Assembly: GCA_034044135.1 (NCBI GenBank)
Contig: CP139021.1
Coordinates: forward strand, 1,937,635 to 2,001,634
Length of the DNA stretch: 64,000 bases
Direction of reading: 5' to 3'
Origin: Flammeovirgaceae bacterium SG7u.111
GTDB taxonomy: Bacteria; Bacteroidota; Bacteroidia; Cytophagales; Flammeovirgaceae
Positions 46,483 to 55,517 of the stretch are shown here, one piece after another. Every line of letters begins with the position of its first letter. The first letter of the stretch is position 1. The notes under the pieces were generated by a model. That model saw only the letters and a list, made by a program, of their open reading frames with translations, searched no databases and was not told the origin of the DNA. A program made the translations under genes and the position numbers.

Positions 46483-47841
46483 ATGAAAAACAACCTCACA
46501 AGACGGAATTTTGTAAAAAAAACGGCTGCTGCCGGATTAGTAGCTTCCTTGGGTACGCCCAATATTTTATTTGGAAAAGATGACAGGAAGGTGCGTCTTG
46601 CTTTTATAGGCACTGGAATGAGGGGCAGGAACCATGTATCATTAGCGGCAATCAGAGATGATGTGACCATCACCGCCATTTGCGATATCGATCCGGAAAG
46701 CGTTGAAAAAGCAAAGGAGATCATCAAAAAAGCGGGAAAAAAAGAGCCGGCGGTGTATGGGAAAGATGAGTGGGATTTTAAAAATATGCTAAACCGCGAT
46801 GATATAGATGGCGTGATCATCGCTACGCCTTGGCTGTGGCATACCAAAATGGCCGTAGCGACCATGAAGGCAGGGAAATATGCAGGCGTGGAAGTTTCAG
46901 CAGCCAACACCCTTGCCGAATGCTGGGATTTGGTAAATACCTATGAAGAAACGGGGATGCCTTGCATGATCTTGGAAAATGTTTGTTACCGCCCCGATGT
47001 GATGGCGGTGCTGAATATGGTGAGAAAGGGAATGTTTGGAGAATTGATCCATGCGGAATGTGGCTACCAACACGACCTGAGGGGAGTGAAGTTTAACGAT
47101 GGGAAATCTGCCTATGGCAAAGGGGTAGAATTTGGGAAAAAAGGGTATTCGGAGGCTAAATGGAGAACCTTGCACTCGGTAAATAGAAATGGTGATATTT
47201 ACCCCACGCATGGAATTGGACCCGTGGCAGAATACTTGAACATAAATAGGGGAAACCGTTTTGTTTCCTTGACTTCCACCGCTTCCAAAGCGAGGGGGTT
47301 GCATAATTATATTGTGGAAAATGGGGGAGAAGACCACCCAAATGCCAAGGTCAACTTTAAGCTTGGAGATGTGATTACTACAGTAATAAAAACAGCCAAC
47401 GAAGAGTCCATTATTGTTTCCCACGACACCAACTTACCTAGGCCGTATGCACTAGGTTTCAGGGTGCAGGGTACAAAAGGAATTTGGATGGATGTGAACA
47501 AATCTTTGCACCTAGAAGGGGTAAGCCCGGCGCATAATTGGGAAAGTACCGACAAGTATTTTGAGGAATATCAGCATCCGCTGTGGAAAAACCATGCAAG
47601 CAAAGCAGAAGGCGCTGGCCATGGCGGCATGGACTGGTTTGTGGTTCATGCTTTTGTAGAATCCATCAAAAGAAAAGCCCCAACCCCAATGGATGCCTAT
47701 GATGCCGCTGCTTGGAGTGCCATCACCCCACTTTCAGAAATGTCTATTGCCGATGGCAGCGACTCTGTCGATTTCCCAGACTTCACCCGTGGCCAATGGA
47801 TGACCAATAAGCCGATTTTCGCATTGGATGGCGAGTATTGA
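46483..47841 (+). CDS. Gfo/Idh/MocA oxidoreductase with Tat signal, GH109-like
   Basis: The start at 46483 gives a clean twin-arginine signal (TRRNFVKKTAAAG); an upstream ATG at 46423 adds 20 residues before it. The product has 452 residues. The Rossmann motif is GTGMRGRNH (about 42-50), with DIDPES closing the second strand. Blocks VIIATPWLWH and ENVCYRPDVMAVLNMVRKG and the motif GYQHDLRG resemble glycoside hydrolase family 109 (NAD-dependent alpha-N-acetylgalactosaminidase). Probably exported folded with its cofactor to act on amino-sugar glycans. The substrate is inferred from family only. Confidence 0.86.
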   Translation: MKNNLTRRNFVKKTAAAGLVASLGTPNILFGKDDRKVRLAFIGTGMRGRNHVSLAAIRDDVTITAICDIDPESVEKAKEIIKKAGKKEPAVYGKDEWDFKNMLNRDDIDGVIIATPWLWHTKMAVATMKAGKYAGVEVSAANTLAECWDLVNTYEETGMPCMILENVCYRPDVMAVLNMVRKGMFGELIHAECGYQHDLRGVKFNDGKSAYGKGVEFGKKGYSEAKWRTLHSVNRNGDIYPTHGIGPVAEYLNINRGNRFVSLTSTASKARGLHNYIVENGGEDHPNAKVNFKLGDVITTVIKTANEESIIVSHDTNLPRPYALGFRVQGTKGIWMDVNKSLHLEGVSPAHNWESTDKYFEEYQHPLWKNHASKAEGAGHGGMDWFVVHAFVESIKRKAPTPMDAYDAAAWSAITPLSEMSIADGSDSVDFPDFTRGQWMTNKPIFALDGEY

Positions 47842-47905
47842 GAAATTTTGTTTATAAGTGAAATTTGCCCAGCAAGGCAAGCCTCGCTGTTGAGGGAAGG
47901 TAGTT

Positions 47906-48658
47906 CTACCAAAAAATATCATGAATTACTTTTAAGAACTCCTTTTTTCTAGACTTGGAAATAGGTACAATTTCCTCATTTTCCATGATGATGTAGCCAG
48001 TTTCTGTGTTCGATAGCTCTTTAATGTATTTGAGGTTTATTAAGAAAGACCTATGACATCTGAAAAATAAAGATCGGTTTTCTAGTTGTTCTACAAAGAA
48101 TTTTAGAGGCTTGGTAATCAGTGTTGTATCTTTGTTTTTCAGGTAAATTTTGGTGTACATGCCATCGGCTTTAAGCAAGATGATATCATCATGTGCCACA
48201 AACAAAACCCCACGCGGAACCTCTAAAGCGATTTTGTTTACGGACAGCTGCTGTATGTTTTTTTGGAGAATTTCGAGACGAGAATTCAATTCATGTTTTT
48301 GGATCGCCTCTTCTGCTTTCTGTACCGCGGTTTTTAGCTCATTGATATCGATAGGTTTGAGGAGGTAGTCAATGGCTGATAATTTGAAAGCTTCAATTGC
48401 ATATTCATTGTATGCAGTTGTGAAAATGATTTGGAAGTTGACAGGTCCATCAAAGAAATCGAGGATTTGCAAACCATGTATTTTAGGCATTTCAATGTCC
48501 AAAAACACGATGTCTGGCTTTTCTTTTTTTATCAGCTGCACGCCTTCCTCTAGGTTAGAAGCTTCCAATATCTGCTGGATAGATGGGCAGTTTTCGTGTA
48601 TGAGGTGAGTGAGGAGATGTCTCGCTTTTTTTTCGTCATCTATGATAATACTGTTCAT
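47906..48658 (-). CDS. LytTR-family response regulator
   Basis: A 250-residue protein. The receiver domain (about 1-120) has IIDDEKKA and the phospho-acceptor Asp in VFLDIEMPK. The LytTR DNA-binding domain (about 145-250) shows ILLKADGMYTKIYL and FFRCHRSFLINLKYI. It overlaps the upstream sensor kinase gene by 4 bp (ATGA type), so translation is coupled and the two form one system. Confidence 0.93.
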   Translation of the reverse strand: MNSIIIDDEKKARHLLTHLIHENCPSIQQILEASNLEEGVQLIKKEKPDIVFLDIEMPKIHGLQILDFFDGPVNFQIIFTTAYNEYAIEAFKLSAIDYLLKPIDINELKTAVQKAEEAIQKHELNSRLEILQKNIQQLSVNKIALEVPRGVLFVAHDDIILLKADGMYTKIYLKNKDTTLITKPLKFFVEQLENRSLFFRCHRSFLINLKYIKELSNTETGYIIMENEEIVPISKSRKKEFLKVIHDIFW

Positions 48659-51573
48659 CTTGTTCTCTGTTCAATGGGTATAAGGATGCTGACCAAAGTA
48701 CCTTTAGGTTCTTTTTTTTCTATTAAATCTTTTATTTCTACTTTGATATGGGTTTTATGGCTAGCGTTATATAAGTCTATACGCTCTTGGTTGGCTTTGG
48801 TAGCAAAAGAAGCGGGTCGGTTTTTTTGTTGGTTTATTTTTTTTGACATTTCTCTACCTATCCCATTGTCTTCCACGGTGCAAACAAGCCTATTGAGGTT
48901 TTCGTCCATGTAAAAATTCACCTTCAGCAACCTGTTGTTTTTTTTGTGCAAAAGCCCATGTTTAATAGCATTTTCTACATAAGGTTGTATAAAAATAGAA
49001 GGTACCATCAGGTAGTTGGTATTGAGTTTTTTGTCAATATTTAACTCATACTCCATTTCTTCCTCAAAGCGTATTTTTTCAAGCTCCAGATAAAAGGTGA
49101 GGGCATCTATTTCTGACTTTAGGGTCACTTCATTTTTTTGGCTATGCTCTAAGTACATACGAATGAGACGTGAAAACTTAACTAGGTACGAGCTGGCAAG
49201 CTCTCTTTCGTTGTGGATGATGTAGTCTTGGATAGAATTGAGTGCATTGAAAATGAAATGAGGGTTCATTTGAGAGCGAAGGTTCTCAAGTTTTAGTTTA
49301 CTCAGCCTTTTTTCTTGAAGCAGCTTGTCGTATTCTACCATCTGTTTCTTTTCGTGCCTCCTCACTTTCTTTTGGAAATAGAATACTAAAGAAATACTCA
49401 AAAATGATACACAGAGGGTAATGAACCACCACTCTTTCCAAAAAGGGATTTTGATTTTGATGTCGATTTGCTTAGTGGTGCTACTTTCTTTGTTTACCCC
49501 CATAACGGTTTTTACCTTAAAAGAATAGCTTCCTGCAGGTAAGCTATTGTACTTCACAAATGCAACACCTTGTTGTGTTTTTTGCCAAGTGGTATCGAAA
49601 CCCTCTAATTTATAGGCATATTTTAAGTACTTCCCTGATTGATACCCATTGGCATGAAAGGAAAATGCTAAGGAGTTTCTGTCATAAGGCAGGGTAAACT
49701 CTTTATGGAGGGTAGTGTCTTGGTCACCTATGGTCACTTTGGTGAAGTACACTTCAGGTATTTTTCTGTTTTTGAACAGACCTTGGAAATAGACAGGGAT
49801 TGTATATAGGTTTTTGCGAGAGGAAAAAACTAACAAACTATCAGTGAAAGCCATGCTTGTGATAAAGTTGTTTAGTCCGTCTTGTTGCGTAAGGGTTGCT
49901 ACCTCGCCAGATTCCATGTCTATTTTTTGCAGTTGGTTTTTAGAGCTTATCCAAATAGAGTTGCCTACCGAGCAAAGGTTAGAGATATCCTTGCCTACTA
50001 GCCCGTCTTTTTGGGTGAATGTTTTTGTTACCTCGCCATCTGTTATTCCAAGCAATCCTAAATGACTGTTTGCTCCCCATATAGTACCATCTTTTGTTTT
50101 TACCAAGTGTGTTGCTTGGAAAGGTTCGCCTTTGAAAAAAATAGGAGAGGCATTCCATAAGCTGTCATACTTCATCAATTGGTCGATATATCCAATATAG
50201 GTAGTGTTGTTTTTCTGGTCGCTTATCACCGAATAAGGACGTTTGTTTTCTATTATTTTGGTAGAGGGGCTGGGGGAATATATATTTTGATAAAGTAATG
50301 CTTTGTTGTAGGTAAGGTAAACTATGTCTTGTCCTATAAGCTCAAACCCTTTAGCTACGGCAAAACGGTTTCCTTCGTCCGTTAGCTTACGAGTGGTAAG
50401 GTTGTATGAATAACTCATACGGCTGTTTGTGCTTATGAACAAATGCTGGGTGGAGGGGTCGTAGAGTATTCTGTTCACACTTTTAGAAGATACCAAATCA
50501 ATCGTTTGGGCAGAATTTGTTTGAATATTTAGTAAATATATCATGCCGTTTGTAGTACCTACTGCCACGTTTTTTTTACCAATGTATTCTAAGCACGATA
50601 TATTCCCCTCTATCCCTAAGTTGGGCAACTGTTTGATGTGGATGTTGGGAATTACATATATTCCATTTTGGAGGGTGGTGAACCAATAATTCCCATCTTG
50701 GTCTTTGAGCATATCGCTCACAATGTCGTCGGGGAAATAGGTTGATTCTAGTATCCAGTTTTGATTGTTTTCTGTGCGGTATACATACACTCCATTGCTG
50801 GTGGCAAACCAAAGTTTACCATCTATCTCCTTTACACGGATGATTTTTGATACAGAAAGTAATTCCTTGAATTCCTCCAAGGGTTTTTCATTATTATCTT
50901 CAAGCTTGAAAAAACTGCGATGCTCTCTTCTTGAAAAGGTAATAAAAGATGTGTTTTGGTAGGTAAAGAAAAGAGCAGTTGCTCGTAGTTTTTCTTCCCT
51001 ATAAGAGCCCTCTAGTTTTAATACATGATGCTGATTAAAGGAATAAAAGTCCCCATCGTAGTCGAGGATATATATTTTTTGTCCAACCTTTGCCGAACTG
51101 GTTTTGGTTGTTTTACAGAAAAATACTCTTTTTTCGGTATCAATATCAAAAACAAGTATTCCTTCCGACCATACTACATACAGCTCTTTCTCAATTATGT
51201 ATAGGTCGGCGAGGCTTCCCTTAAGTTCCTGGTGTAGGTCGGCAAATTCTTTGAGCGAATCGCCTTGTGTGTACAAAACCTGCCCGTGGAGGTTTACGCA
51301 CCAAGTCCGTCCTAAGCTCTCGTCTCTTACTAAAGAAAAAACGGATAACCCTTTTTGATTTTGGCTTGTAAAGTGCTTATACTCTTTGCCGTCGTATCGG
51401 TAGAGTCCGCTTCTAGAGGCGAACCAAAAGTAGCCTTCTGCATCGTTTATGATATCATAAAATTCTATATCGGGCAAGCCATCACTTTCAGAAATATTGA
51501 TAGAAAGAGGGTGTTGGCAAAAAACGGTAGAAAGTGTTGCTATATGTAGCACAAAAATGATTATGAGCTTCAT
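48655..51573 (-). CDS. Two-component sensor with Reg_prop beta-propeller, Y_Y_Y domain and LytS-type kinase
   Basis: The start at 51573 gives a signal peptide (MKLIIIFVLHIATLSTVFCQ) and 972 residues; an upstream ATG at 51639 is less likely. The periplasmic part (about 25-660) has two-component regulator propeller repeats (DAEGYFWFASRSGLYRYDG, DQDGNYWFTTLQNGIYV) and then a Y_Y_Y domain. A single membrane helix is near 715-735. The His_kinase domain follows, with MNPHFIFNALNS and the ATP-site PSIFIQPYVENAIKHG. It senses an external ligand, often a glycan in Bacteroidota, and signals to the coupled LytTR regulator. The cadherin-like gene upstream may be a target. Confidence 0.92.
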   Translation of the reverse strand: MKLIIIFVLHIATLSTVFCQHPLSINISESDGLPDIEFYDIINDAEGYFWFASRSGLYRYDGKEYKHFTSQNQKGLSVFSLVRDESLGRTWCVNLHGQVLYTQGDSLKEFADLHQELKGSLADLYIIEKELYVVWSEGILVFDIDTEKRVFFCKTTKTSSAKVGQKIYILDYDGDFYSFNQHHVLKLEGSYREEKLRATALFFTYQNTSFITFSRREHRSFFKLEDNNEKPLEEFKELLSVSKIIRVKEIDGKLWFATSNGVYVYRTENNQNWILESTYFPDDIVSDMLKDQDGNYWFTTLQNGIYVIPNIHIKQLPNLGIEGNISCLEYIGKKNVAVGTTNGMIYLLNIQTNSAQTIDLVSSKSVNRILYDPSTQHLFISTNSRMSYSYNLTTRKLTDEGNRFAVAKGFELIGQDIVYLTYNKALLYQNIYSPSPSTKIIENKRPYSVISDQKNNTTYIGYIDQLMKYDSLWNASPIFFKGEPFQATHLVKTKDGTIWGANSHLGLLGITDGEVTKTFTQKDGLVGKDISNLCSVGNSIWISSKNQLQKIDMESGEVATLTQQDGLNNFITSMAFTDSLLVFSSRKNLYTIPVYFQGLFKNRKIPEVYFTKVTIGDQDTTLHKEFTLPYDRNSLAFSFHANGYQSGKYLKYAYKLEGFDTTWQKTQQGVAFVKYNSLPAGSYSFKVKTVMGVNKESSTTKQIDIKIKIPFWKEWWFITLCVSFLSISLVFYFQKKVRRHEKKQMVEYDKLLQEKRLSKLKLENLRSQMNPHFIFNALNSIQDYIIHNERELASSYLVKFSRLIRMYLEHSQKNEVTLKSEIDALTFYLELEKIRFEEEMEYELNIDKKLNTNYLMVPSIFIQPYVENAIKHGLLHKKNNRLLKVNFYMDENLNRLVCTVEDNGIGREMSKKINQQKNRPASFATKANQERIDLYNASHKTHIKVEIKDLIEKKEPKGTLVSILIPIEQRTR

Positions 51574-51662
51574 GGGTTCAAAAATAGATATTTGGCCTAA
51601 AATAGCAGAACAATTTCCCCGAATAGTCTGTAAATGCATTTAGACATAAATAGAGGATTAGT

Positions 51663-51693
51663 AAAAAAAGAGGCCGCCAAACGGCAGCCTCTT
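51663..51693 (-). terminator. Terminator after the cadherin-like lipoprotein gene
   Basis: An 11-bp stem (AAGAGGCTGCC / GGCGGCCTCTT, one mismatch) is followed on the minus strand by TTTTTTT. Confidence 0.85.
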
Positions 51694-51757
51694 CGTGGAT
51701 TGATTCAACCTTGGTATTGCTTGGTTACGAGTAGTTTTTTATGGAAAGATGTGATTT

Positions 51758-54577
51758 TTAATCACAATCTGTAATGCTATAACTTGCAGATGCGTCTTTA
51801 ACCCAGCCATTATACGGAACAGGCATAGCATCTACTTTTATACAAGTTAAATTTGGATTATTTTGAAGCTGCATTCTCGTCATGTTACCATTGTTTCCAT
51901 TGGCAATATTTACAGAGGTAAAACTATTTGAATGGCCTTTGAAATCAACTAATTGAGTTAAGTTTGATATATCAATAGTAGTTAAGTCATTTGATTCAAT
52001 GAGAAGTTGAGTGACTTTTGTGTTATTTGATAAATCTATTGATGTCAAATTGTTACCAAACAAACTAATCCCAGTAACATTGATAAAGTATTCTATTCCT
52101 GTAACATCTGAAATTGAGCTATTTGTTGCAGAAAGAGTTCCTGTAAAGTTTGTTGCTTCAGACTCTGTGATCTCATTATCGTCAATTGTGTTAATAGCTG
52201 AATTAGCAAGTAACGCATTTTTAAAGTTAGCATCAGGAATATTGATCACTGCATCAACATAACGTACATTGATTGTTAGGTTTGCCGATTTTGATATTCC
52301 GTTGCCATCGGTAACAGTAAGAGTACCTGTTATGGTCGGGTTTGTTTCATAATCGAATAGTGAAGCATCATCCACATATATATTGACCAATCCACCAAAT
52401 GGCGTAAGTGTTGCCGCATTCGGGTGTGACAAATTGCTCAATACGTAGGTCAGGGTGCCATCAACACTTTGATCGTAACCCGGTACCATTATCTGCGTAA
52501 TAAAATCACCTGATTCAGGGTTTTCATTTATTGACGCCCAAATATTTTCTGATAACGTCCACTGACCTCCTTCAGTTACATCGTTCAAATTGATGGTGAT
52601 GTTTGCAGAGTTTGAAGCTCCGTTCGCATCAGTTGCCGTAACCGTTGCCGTGATAGTAGGGTTGGTCTCATAATCGAAAAGAGAAGCATTATTTACATGT
52701 ACATACATTACCCCAGTTTGGCTAACGAGCTTCAGTGCTGTTGCAGGAGACACGTTTGAAAGCGCATAAGTAATCATTCCATCATTGACTGGATTATATC
52801 CTTGCAAGGATAAACTACCTAGTTCATTTTCGGTAGGGTTTTCGTCAATAGTCACTTCAAAGTCGTTGACTGTCCAACTTGCTTCAGCTACATCGTTCAA
52901 ATTGATGGTGATGTTGCCAGTTTGGGTATATCCGTTTTCATCGCTGATTTGAATTTTCGCCGTAATGGTCGGGTTGGTTTCGTAGTCGAAGAGAGAGGGA
53001 TCTTTTACAGCCAAAAAGATTTTTTCCTCAAAAAGCTCAATTGCACCAACTGGCGATTCTTCTATCAATTGCATGGTGAAATTTTCCGAATCTTTATCAG
53101 AATCGAACCCTACTAATTCAATTCTTCCTAACTCGTCGTCATCTTCTCCAGGGTTTTCATCTATGGTCAGTTCAAAATCTGCAATGGTCCAGCTTGGCCC
53201 TTCATCTACATCATTCAAATTGATCGTAATATTTGCTGTTTGAGAGCCTCCGTTCGCATCGGTCACACGCACTTGGGCAGTAAGCGTTGGGTTGGTTTCA
53301 TAATCGAATACGGCTGGGTTTTCTACAATTATAGCACTCCCTGAATTCCAGTCCATTCCAAATGCCGCAGCCGGTTCCTGGTTGATAAGCTCGTACGTAA
53401 CCTCATATATGCTTCCATGAACTGTAGGGTCAAAGTTCTGAAGAGAGATGTATCCTAATGCGGTTGAAGCAGTTGGGTTTTCGTCTATCGTTTTGGTAAG
53501 ATCGGTAACAGACCAAGTTACCTCATACACATCGTTCAAGTTGATAGTGATATTACCCGTTTGAGTGTATCCGTTTTCATCAGTGATTTGAATTTTCGCC
53601 GTAATGGTTGGGTTGGTTTCAAAGTCGAAAAGAGATGGGTCTTTTATTGTCAAATAGATTTTATCCTCATAAAGATTAATTGCACCAGCTGGCGATTCCT
53701 CTATCAATTGCATGGTGAACTTGTCCGAATCTTTTTCAGGGTTGAACCCTACTAATTCAATGCTTCCTAGTTCGTCGTCATCTTCTCCAGGGTTTTCATC
53801 TATGGTCAGTTCAAAATCTGCAATGGTCCAAGAAGGCTCATATACATCGACCAAGTTGATGGTAATGGTTGCCGATTGTGTATATAGTTTTGAGCTACTT
53901 ACCTCAACTGTCGCTGTAATAGTAGGGTTGGTTTCAAAATCGAATAATGCTGTGTCTTTTACAGTAATGATTCCCTCTTCGCTAATTTGTAAAGCTCCAG
54001 ATGGGCTTTCGTTGCTTAGCGCATACGATAGTGTTCCATCAACAGCCTCGTCATAGCCTTCTAGTTTGACAGTGTCCAATGTGGTTTCGGTAGGGTTTTC
54101 ATCAATTGCTAGCATAATTTCGCTTACTGTCCAAGTTCCTTCATATACGTCTGTGATGGTGAGGGTAACAGCAGCGGTCTCGGAAACGTCTCCAGCTGTG
54201 GCCTTGATCACGGCGCTGATACTTGAGATTGTTTCATAATCGAGCTCGATGTCTTCGTTCAACATGAGATATTCTCCTGAAATAGAAAGCAAATTTTCTA
54301 TCGACTGGGAAACGACCGTATAAGTTACGGTCACATCCGATCCGTCTGAAGAACTGACTGTTAAGTAGTCTGAAAGCTTGGCAAGTTGCAGGCTTCCAGT
54401 TCCAGAAGGCTCATAAACTTCTGGAAGGCTAAGGGCGATGTCGTCTAGTGTTACGGTTATTTCACCTGGCAAAGGTTCATCATCATCTGAGCATGAGGTT
54501 ATAACAAGTCCCATGAACAGGCTTAAGAAGAAGATGTGTAGTAGATTGAATTTCTGCAATACGTTTACTTTCTGCAT
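51758..54577 (-). CDS. Surface lipoprotein with six cadherin-like repeats and C-terminal LRRs
   Basis: A 939-residue protein. The lipoprotein signal ends LVITSCSDDDE (lipid Cys near 29), and the acidic residues after the Cys fit surface export of lipoproteins in Bacteroidota. Six repeats of about 105 residues follow, from about 145 to 755. Each starts W-T/S-x-x-x with an IDENP motif and ends NITINLNDV, a calcium-dependent cadherin-like pattern with FDYETNPTITA in the middle. The last part (about 770-939) is LRR-like (ANFKNALLANSAINT, SIDLSNNTKVTQL). No T9SS domain is seen. Likely an adhesin. The repeats include a recent internal duplication of 639 bp. Confidence 0.85.
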   Translation of the reverse strand: MQKVNVLQKFNLLHIFFLSLFMGLVITSCSDDDEPLPGEITVTLDDIALSLPEVYEPSGTGSLQLAKLSDYLTVSSSDGSDVTVTYTVVSQSIENLLSISGEYLMLNEDIELDYETISSISAVIKATAGDVSETAAVTLTITDVYEGTWTVSEIMLAIDENPTETTLDTVKLEGYDEAVDGTLSYALSNESPSGALQISEEGIITVKDTALFDFETNPTITATVEVSSSKLYTQSATITINLVDVYEPSWTIADFELTIDENPGEDDDELGSIELVGFNPEKDSDKFTMQLIEESPAGAINLYEDKIYLTIKDPSLFDFETNPTITAKIQITDENGYTQTGNITINLNDVYEVTWSVTDLTKTIDENPTASTALGYISLQNFDPTVHGSIYEVTYELINQEPAAAFGMDWNSGSAIIVENPAVFDYETNPTLTAQVRVTDANGGSQTANITINLNDVDEGPSWTIADFELTIDENPGEDDDELGRIELVGFDSDKDSENFTMQLIEESPVGAIELFEEKIFLAVKDPSLFDYETNPTITAKIQISDENGYTQTGNITINLNDVAEASWTVNDFEVTIDENPTENELGSLSLQGYNPVNDGMITYALSNVSPATALKLVSQTGVMYVHVNNASLFDYETNPTITATVTATDANGASNSANITINLNDVTEGGQWTLSENIWASINENPESGDFITQIMVPGYDQSVDGTLTYVLSNLSHPNAATLTPFGGLVNIYVDDASLFDYETNPTITGTLTVTDGNGISKSANLTINVRYVDAVINIPDANFKNALLANSAINTIDDNEITESEATNFTGTLSATNSSISDVTGIEYFINVTGISLFGNNLTSIDLSNNTKVTQLLIESNDLTTIDISNLTQLVDFKGHSNSFTSVNIANGNNGNMTRMQLQNNPNLTCIKVDAMPVPYNGWVKDASASYSITDCD
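52890..53832 (-). repeat. 639-bp-spaced near-identical repeats inside the cadherin-like gene
   Basis: DNA at about 52890-53193 closely matches 53529-53832 at an offset of 639 bp (213 codons, two protein repeats). The shared stretch codes for the repeat containing WTIADFELTIDENPGEDDDE in both copies. The similarity at DNA level is far higher than between other repeats, which points to a recent duplication of a two-repeat unit or gene conversion. Confidence 0.8.
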
Positions 54578-54775
54578 TATGTATAATTTTTAATTAGAGA
54601 ATAGTGCGAAAGTATAGCTGCTAACTATAGCTAGTTTGGCTTACTTTCTGAATGGAGGGGTTGAGTTTCCGAACAGGCGGTTTCTCTTGCTAAAGGATTT
54701 TGGCTTTAGAAGTACTTGAGCCAAATTGCACCTGCGATGCGGCGATTATTTTGTTCAAAGTTGCCATCGGTTAAG
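54578..54775 (+). other. Left edge of the accessory region
   Basis: About 200 bp between the cadherin-like gene and recognisable intron sequence. It should hold the cadherin gene promoter and possibly the diverged or truncated 5' end of the intron. GTGCG at 54604 resembles a group II intron start but does not align with the other copies. Confidence 0.4.
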
Positions 54776-55449
54776 AATACCCGACCCGTAAGGACGGGAG
54801 TCGTTACACGAAACAAAGCAAGTGGCAAGGTTGCCAGCGGTGACGCTGGAACTGAAGTAATCGGATCGTTGAAGCGGCCAAATGGGAGTTCGAAAGGACA
54901 TCACGAAGTGAGAAACTGGACACAGAGGCTATTAGAACTGGGCGTCCCCGTCGGCGAAGTCCAAAGCCCTGGCTTTAGATTAGGGACAGTGCCGAAATAG
55001 TAGATTCAGCAGGGATAGATACAAGCCACCGTGGCAGCGGGATATTCACCTTACCGAGAGGGCAGAGCGTAAAGAAATTGTCTAGTAGACAATTTTAGCG
55101 ATGAGCTGTAGGGGAGGGGATTCTGGAAACGGAGCTGAGAAGTCACAGGGACGCCTGCCGGCAGAGGTCATAGTACCCGATCGGGAAACGAGCTGCCAAA
55201 GAGAGGCAGAGGACTCACGGGAGAGGGAAGGGCTGAACGTTGAGTTGCCCAAAATTCGATAGGGAGGCTATGCTAGCCCTATCTTAAACTACGGCAAAGG
55301 TATAGTTGGTGTAAAGAGCGACTATGCTATGCTTGACGAACCGCCCAGTACGAGATCAGGGACGCCTAGTCCGTACGCTGGGTGGTGTGACCGGGCTGGC
55401 GTTCCAGGGGCGCACTGGCTACCGATTGGTAGCCAGCCGTCTACTCGAT
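54776..55449 (+). mobile_element. ORF-less group II intron (long copy)
   Basis: The sequence follows the order of a bacterial group II ribozyme. A domain I part (AAGCAAGTGGCAAGGTTGCC, then ...GGAACTGAAGTAATCGG and a GAGGCTA segment) is present. A middle part has the GTGCCGAAAT...TTACC pattern, and a domain IV start has AGAGGTCATAGTACC, the sequence that usually leads into the maturase gene. Domain V is at 55340-55386 and domain VI follows, with the 3' end near CTACTCGAT at 55449. Only about 150 bp lie where the reverse transcriptase gene normally sits, and no RT motifs are coded. The 5' end is diverged or truncated. It could splice or move only with help from elsewhere. Confidence 0.8.
55340..55386 (+). 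ncRNA. Group II intron domain V with an enlarged loop
   Basis: The lower 8-bp stem (ACCGCCCA with TGGGTGGT) contains the CGC-type catalytic triad opposite a G-U wobble. A 2-nt bulge (GC at 55377-55378) follows, then a 5-bp upper stem (GTACG / CGTAC). All of this is canonical. The loop, however, is 19 nt long where group II introns almost always have a tetraloop, because of an insertion of about 14 nt. Confidence 0.75.
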
Positions 55450-55517
55450 TAGAAGTGTGTGGCTTTCTGTTATCTGCTGTGTCTGCTGAAAAAATAAAAA
55501 AGTTGGGAAGGATAAAT

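Noticed and set aside
51758-54577. Possible T9SS sorting domain on the cadherin-like protein
   Set aside because: The C-terminus is an LRR-like domain without the PNP and GLY-type sorting motifs. The lipoprotein signal explains surface location.
54716-55000. Plus-strand ORFs in the long intron (also 55329-55607 and 59307-59507)
   Set aside because: They are readings of structured intron RNA and show no reverse transcriptase, maturase or HNH motif.
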